From: Atrina japonica | Taxonomy: Eukaryota; Mollusca; Bivalvia; Pterioida; Pinnidae | DNA: 64,000 nt | Reading direction: 5' to 3' | Assembly (NCBI GenBank): GCA_030159075.1 | Contig: BROG01000635.1 | Coordinates: 197,001-261,000 of the forward strand | Part shown: positions 61,489 through 64,000 of the stretch, one piece after another | Position numbering within the stretch: position 1 is the first letter of the stretch | Layout of the letters: every line of letters begins with the position of its first letter | Made by a program: the position numbers and the translations under genes | Notes under the pieces: generated by a model | Database searches by the model: none | Told to the model about the DNA's origin: nothing | What the model saw: the letters and a program-made list of their open reading frames with translations, nothing else

Positions 61489-61657
61489 TGGGACTAATTC
61501 ATGTACCACGTGATACCCGCTAACGTTTGTGCGGGACTATTGTTTCTATTACTGATGGAATGACGCTAGCAGACTCATAGTTACGTTCCATCATCATTGG
61601 AGATGCTAGTACCACATAAATGTTATCGGTTATCACGTGGTACATGAATTAGTCCCA
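61489..61657. mobile_element. 169-bp element with perfect 27-bp inverted ends
   Basis: 61489-61515 (TGGGACTAATTCATGTACCA continuing CGTGATA) and 61631-61657 are exact reverse complements. The interior has the near-palindromic pair CTGATGGAATGACGCTAGC / TTCCATCATCATTGGAGATG. No coding capacity; no target duplication was identified. Confidence 0.8.
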
Positions 61658-62563
61658 TCAGAATGACTTGAAGCTTGATACCGGTATTTTGCCAACTAAT
61701 GGTACATTCAAAACAAACTGACGGACAGACCATCAGCTTTGGAGACATAAAATATATGCAAATTAGGGGCAATATAAACTGGATAATTTACATTAACTTT
61801 TGTGATGTTTAATCACGTCCATTACAAATGAACATTTCTCAAGTTACATCTGAAGGCTCAAGCTATTATTTTGATTGACGGCTTAAACAATACAAATATA
61901 TACACCATATCAACGCAAATATAATAAAGAATTTATTCCTTTATTTCTTATACGATATATCAATGCAATTAGGTGCATTATTGACATGACATGCATGAAC
62001 TATATTGTTGCGAACAGTGGTTATGATATATTTGATCCGCGATGTCCAACTTCTACTATCGGACCGATCGTATTGTTTTTCGTGCTGATAAAAATAGTTA
62101 AGTGTTTGTTTGCTTCTCTATAGACCTCTAATTGGTTTACACCGGTTAATAATAGTCGCTGTCAGCAAAGTTTTTCCATTTATGCTAACGGTATTTCAGG
62201 CGCCACATGCGATGCGCAGTAGTGGATTTGCGACTATAGCCGATTTTCGCCTTTTGGTAAAGTTCGGTCGAAATGAGTGCCTTACGTTGAGATTTCAAAT
62301 ACACTGTACTTCTATTGGAAACTGAACTATTTCCTTTCAGATCACATCCATATAACATACCAATTATAAACATGTCTACACGAACACTCCTGGGTATCAC
62401 ATTGATATTGAGATAGTTAAAAACATTCATATTGTTAATTTGTTTTCCTCTTTTATTACCAACGAGAGTGTTCCCGAAAAATAAATGTGAGTTTGTCATG
62501 ACAAAATCCGAAATCAGAATTGAGTGGTTACTTGAAGCTTTATGCTATGTTTGGTAAAAGCAC

Positions 62564-63001
62564 AACTTAAAGCTGAACTAGGAAGATAAAAAGCTTTTGA
62601 ACTTTTAATAAAGAAATGTGTGTTGAAAAAATGTTTTGAAACATTCCCACTTCATATCCCCAGGTAGCTGACATATTTGTAATTGTTTCTCCGGAAAATC
62701 AAGTCCCACAGGAGGTATAGAAGGCGGATCAGTTACATTGGTCGTCATTGTATATCTGTACTCGCAACGCGAGACGTGCGAAGTCTCAGAGGCTGAACAA
62801 TACTCATCAAATGTTCCCTGAGTGTACTTTTGTGTATACCATGACTACAGAGGTTTCAACAGAAATATACATCTGTGCATCCAGTGAATGGGGGATATGA
62901 AGTAAGAATGTTTCAAAACATTTTTTTCAACACATATATTTTTCTATTAAAAGTTTTAAAAAGTTTAAAAGGTTTTTATCTTCGTAGTTCAGCTTTAAGT
63001 T
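62564..63001. mobile_element. 438-bp fold-back element, inverted repeats of about 105 bp
   Basis: The left arm begins AACTTAAAGCTGAACTA and runs through TGTTTTGAAACATTCCCAC to TTCATATCCCC near 62662. The right arm, from about 62892, is its near-perfect reverse complement and ends TAGTTCAGCTTTAAGTT. The middle of about 230 bases is unique. This is the MITE plan; no transposase is encoded. Confidence 0.8.
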
Positions 63002-63252
63002 AGTATTTCAAAGCTAAAATAGGTCAAGAAGCTTCGAAATATACCAGACCTGACACTTTGTAACAGCTTTTACAAAGGTGCTAGAATTGAAATTGAAATA
63101 AAAAAATGAAAGCCCTTCTTGTGAGTTATAAAACGTGACGAACATTTACCACGTGTAATAATTATCACTTGGATTAGTTCAAGTCTTAAGGTTACGACTG
63201 TATTTATAACTCTTGCCTACGCTTGCCGATATATTCACCTAAATTTCAACAC

Positions 63253-64000
<748 letters not shown>

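Overview
The window looks like AT-rich, repeat-dense DNA from a mollusc, probably a bivalve. There is no operon structure, no long open coding region and no complete gene. Instead it holds very long dinucleotide and trinucleotide microsatellites, many tRNA-derived SINE copies ending in the 'ttgttgagtgtggcgtaaa' type of tail that I associate with bivalve genomes, and decayed retroelements. The species cannot be told from this sequence. Most of the window is either intergenic or inside very long introns. The only hint of a host gene is a possible untranslated first exon near 6.1-6.6 kb.

Layout. 0-2.6 kb: an array of alternating palindromes, then the frameshifted 3' end of a Ty3/Gypsy-type pol and a candidate LTR. 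2.6-13 kb: small inverted-repeat elements, SINEs and long (AC)n, (GT)n and (CTA)n tracts. 13-34 kb: scattered 3' tails of one Penelope-like element (PLE) family, one reverse-transcriptase fragment (25.6-26.4 kb) and one well-formed hammerhead ribozyme motif (26.87 kb). 37-48 kb: the richest part. It has a 1.35-kb decayed PLE reverse transcriptase on the minus strand and, about 0.8 kb away, an array of five 354-bp units, each with a minus-strand hammerhead motif. A solitary diverged unit and a PLE fragment inside a split hammerhead follow. 48-54 kb: minisatellites of 39, about 35 and about 30 bp and a (CT)n tract. 54-64 kb: SINEs, inverted-repeat elements, (AT)n tracts around another repeat, and (AG)n.

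How the parts fit. The PLE reverse-transcriptase pieces, the shared 3' tail and the hammerhead-bearing repeats look like parts of one retroelement system. Hammerhead ribozymes are known from the terminal repeats of Penelope-like elements and from small non-autonomous tandem 'retrozymes' of animals. The 354-bp array is best read as one of these. All PLE coding copies here are broken, so any mobilising enzyme would have to come from elsewhere in the genome. All calls come from reading the sequence by eye; no alignment, folding or database search was run.
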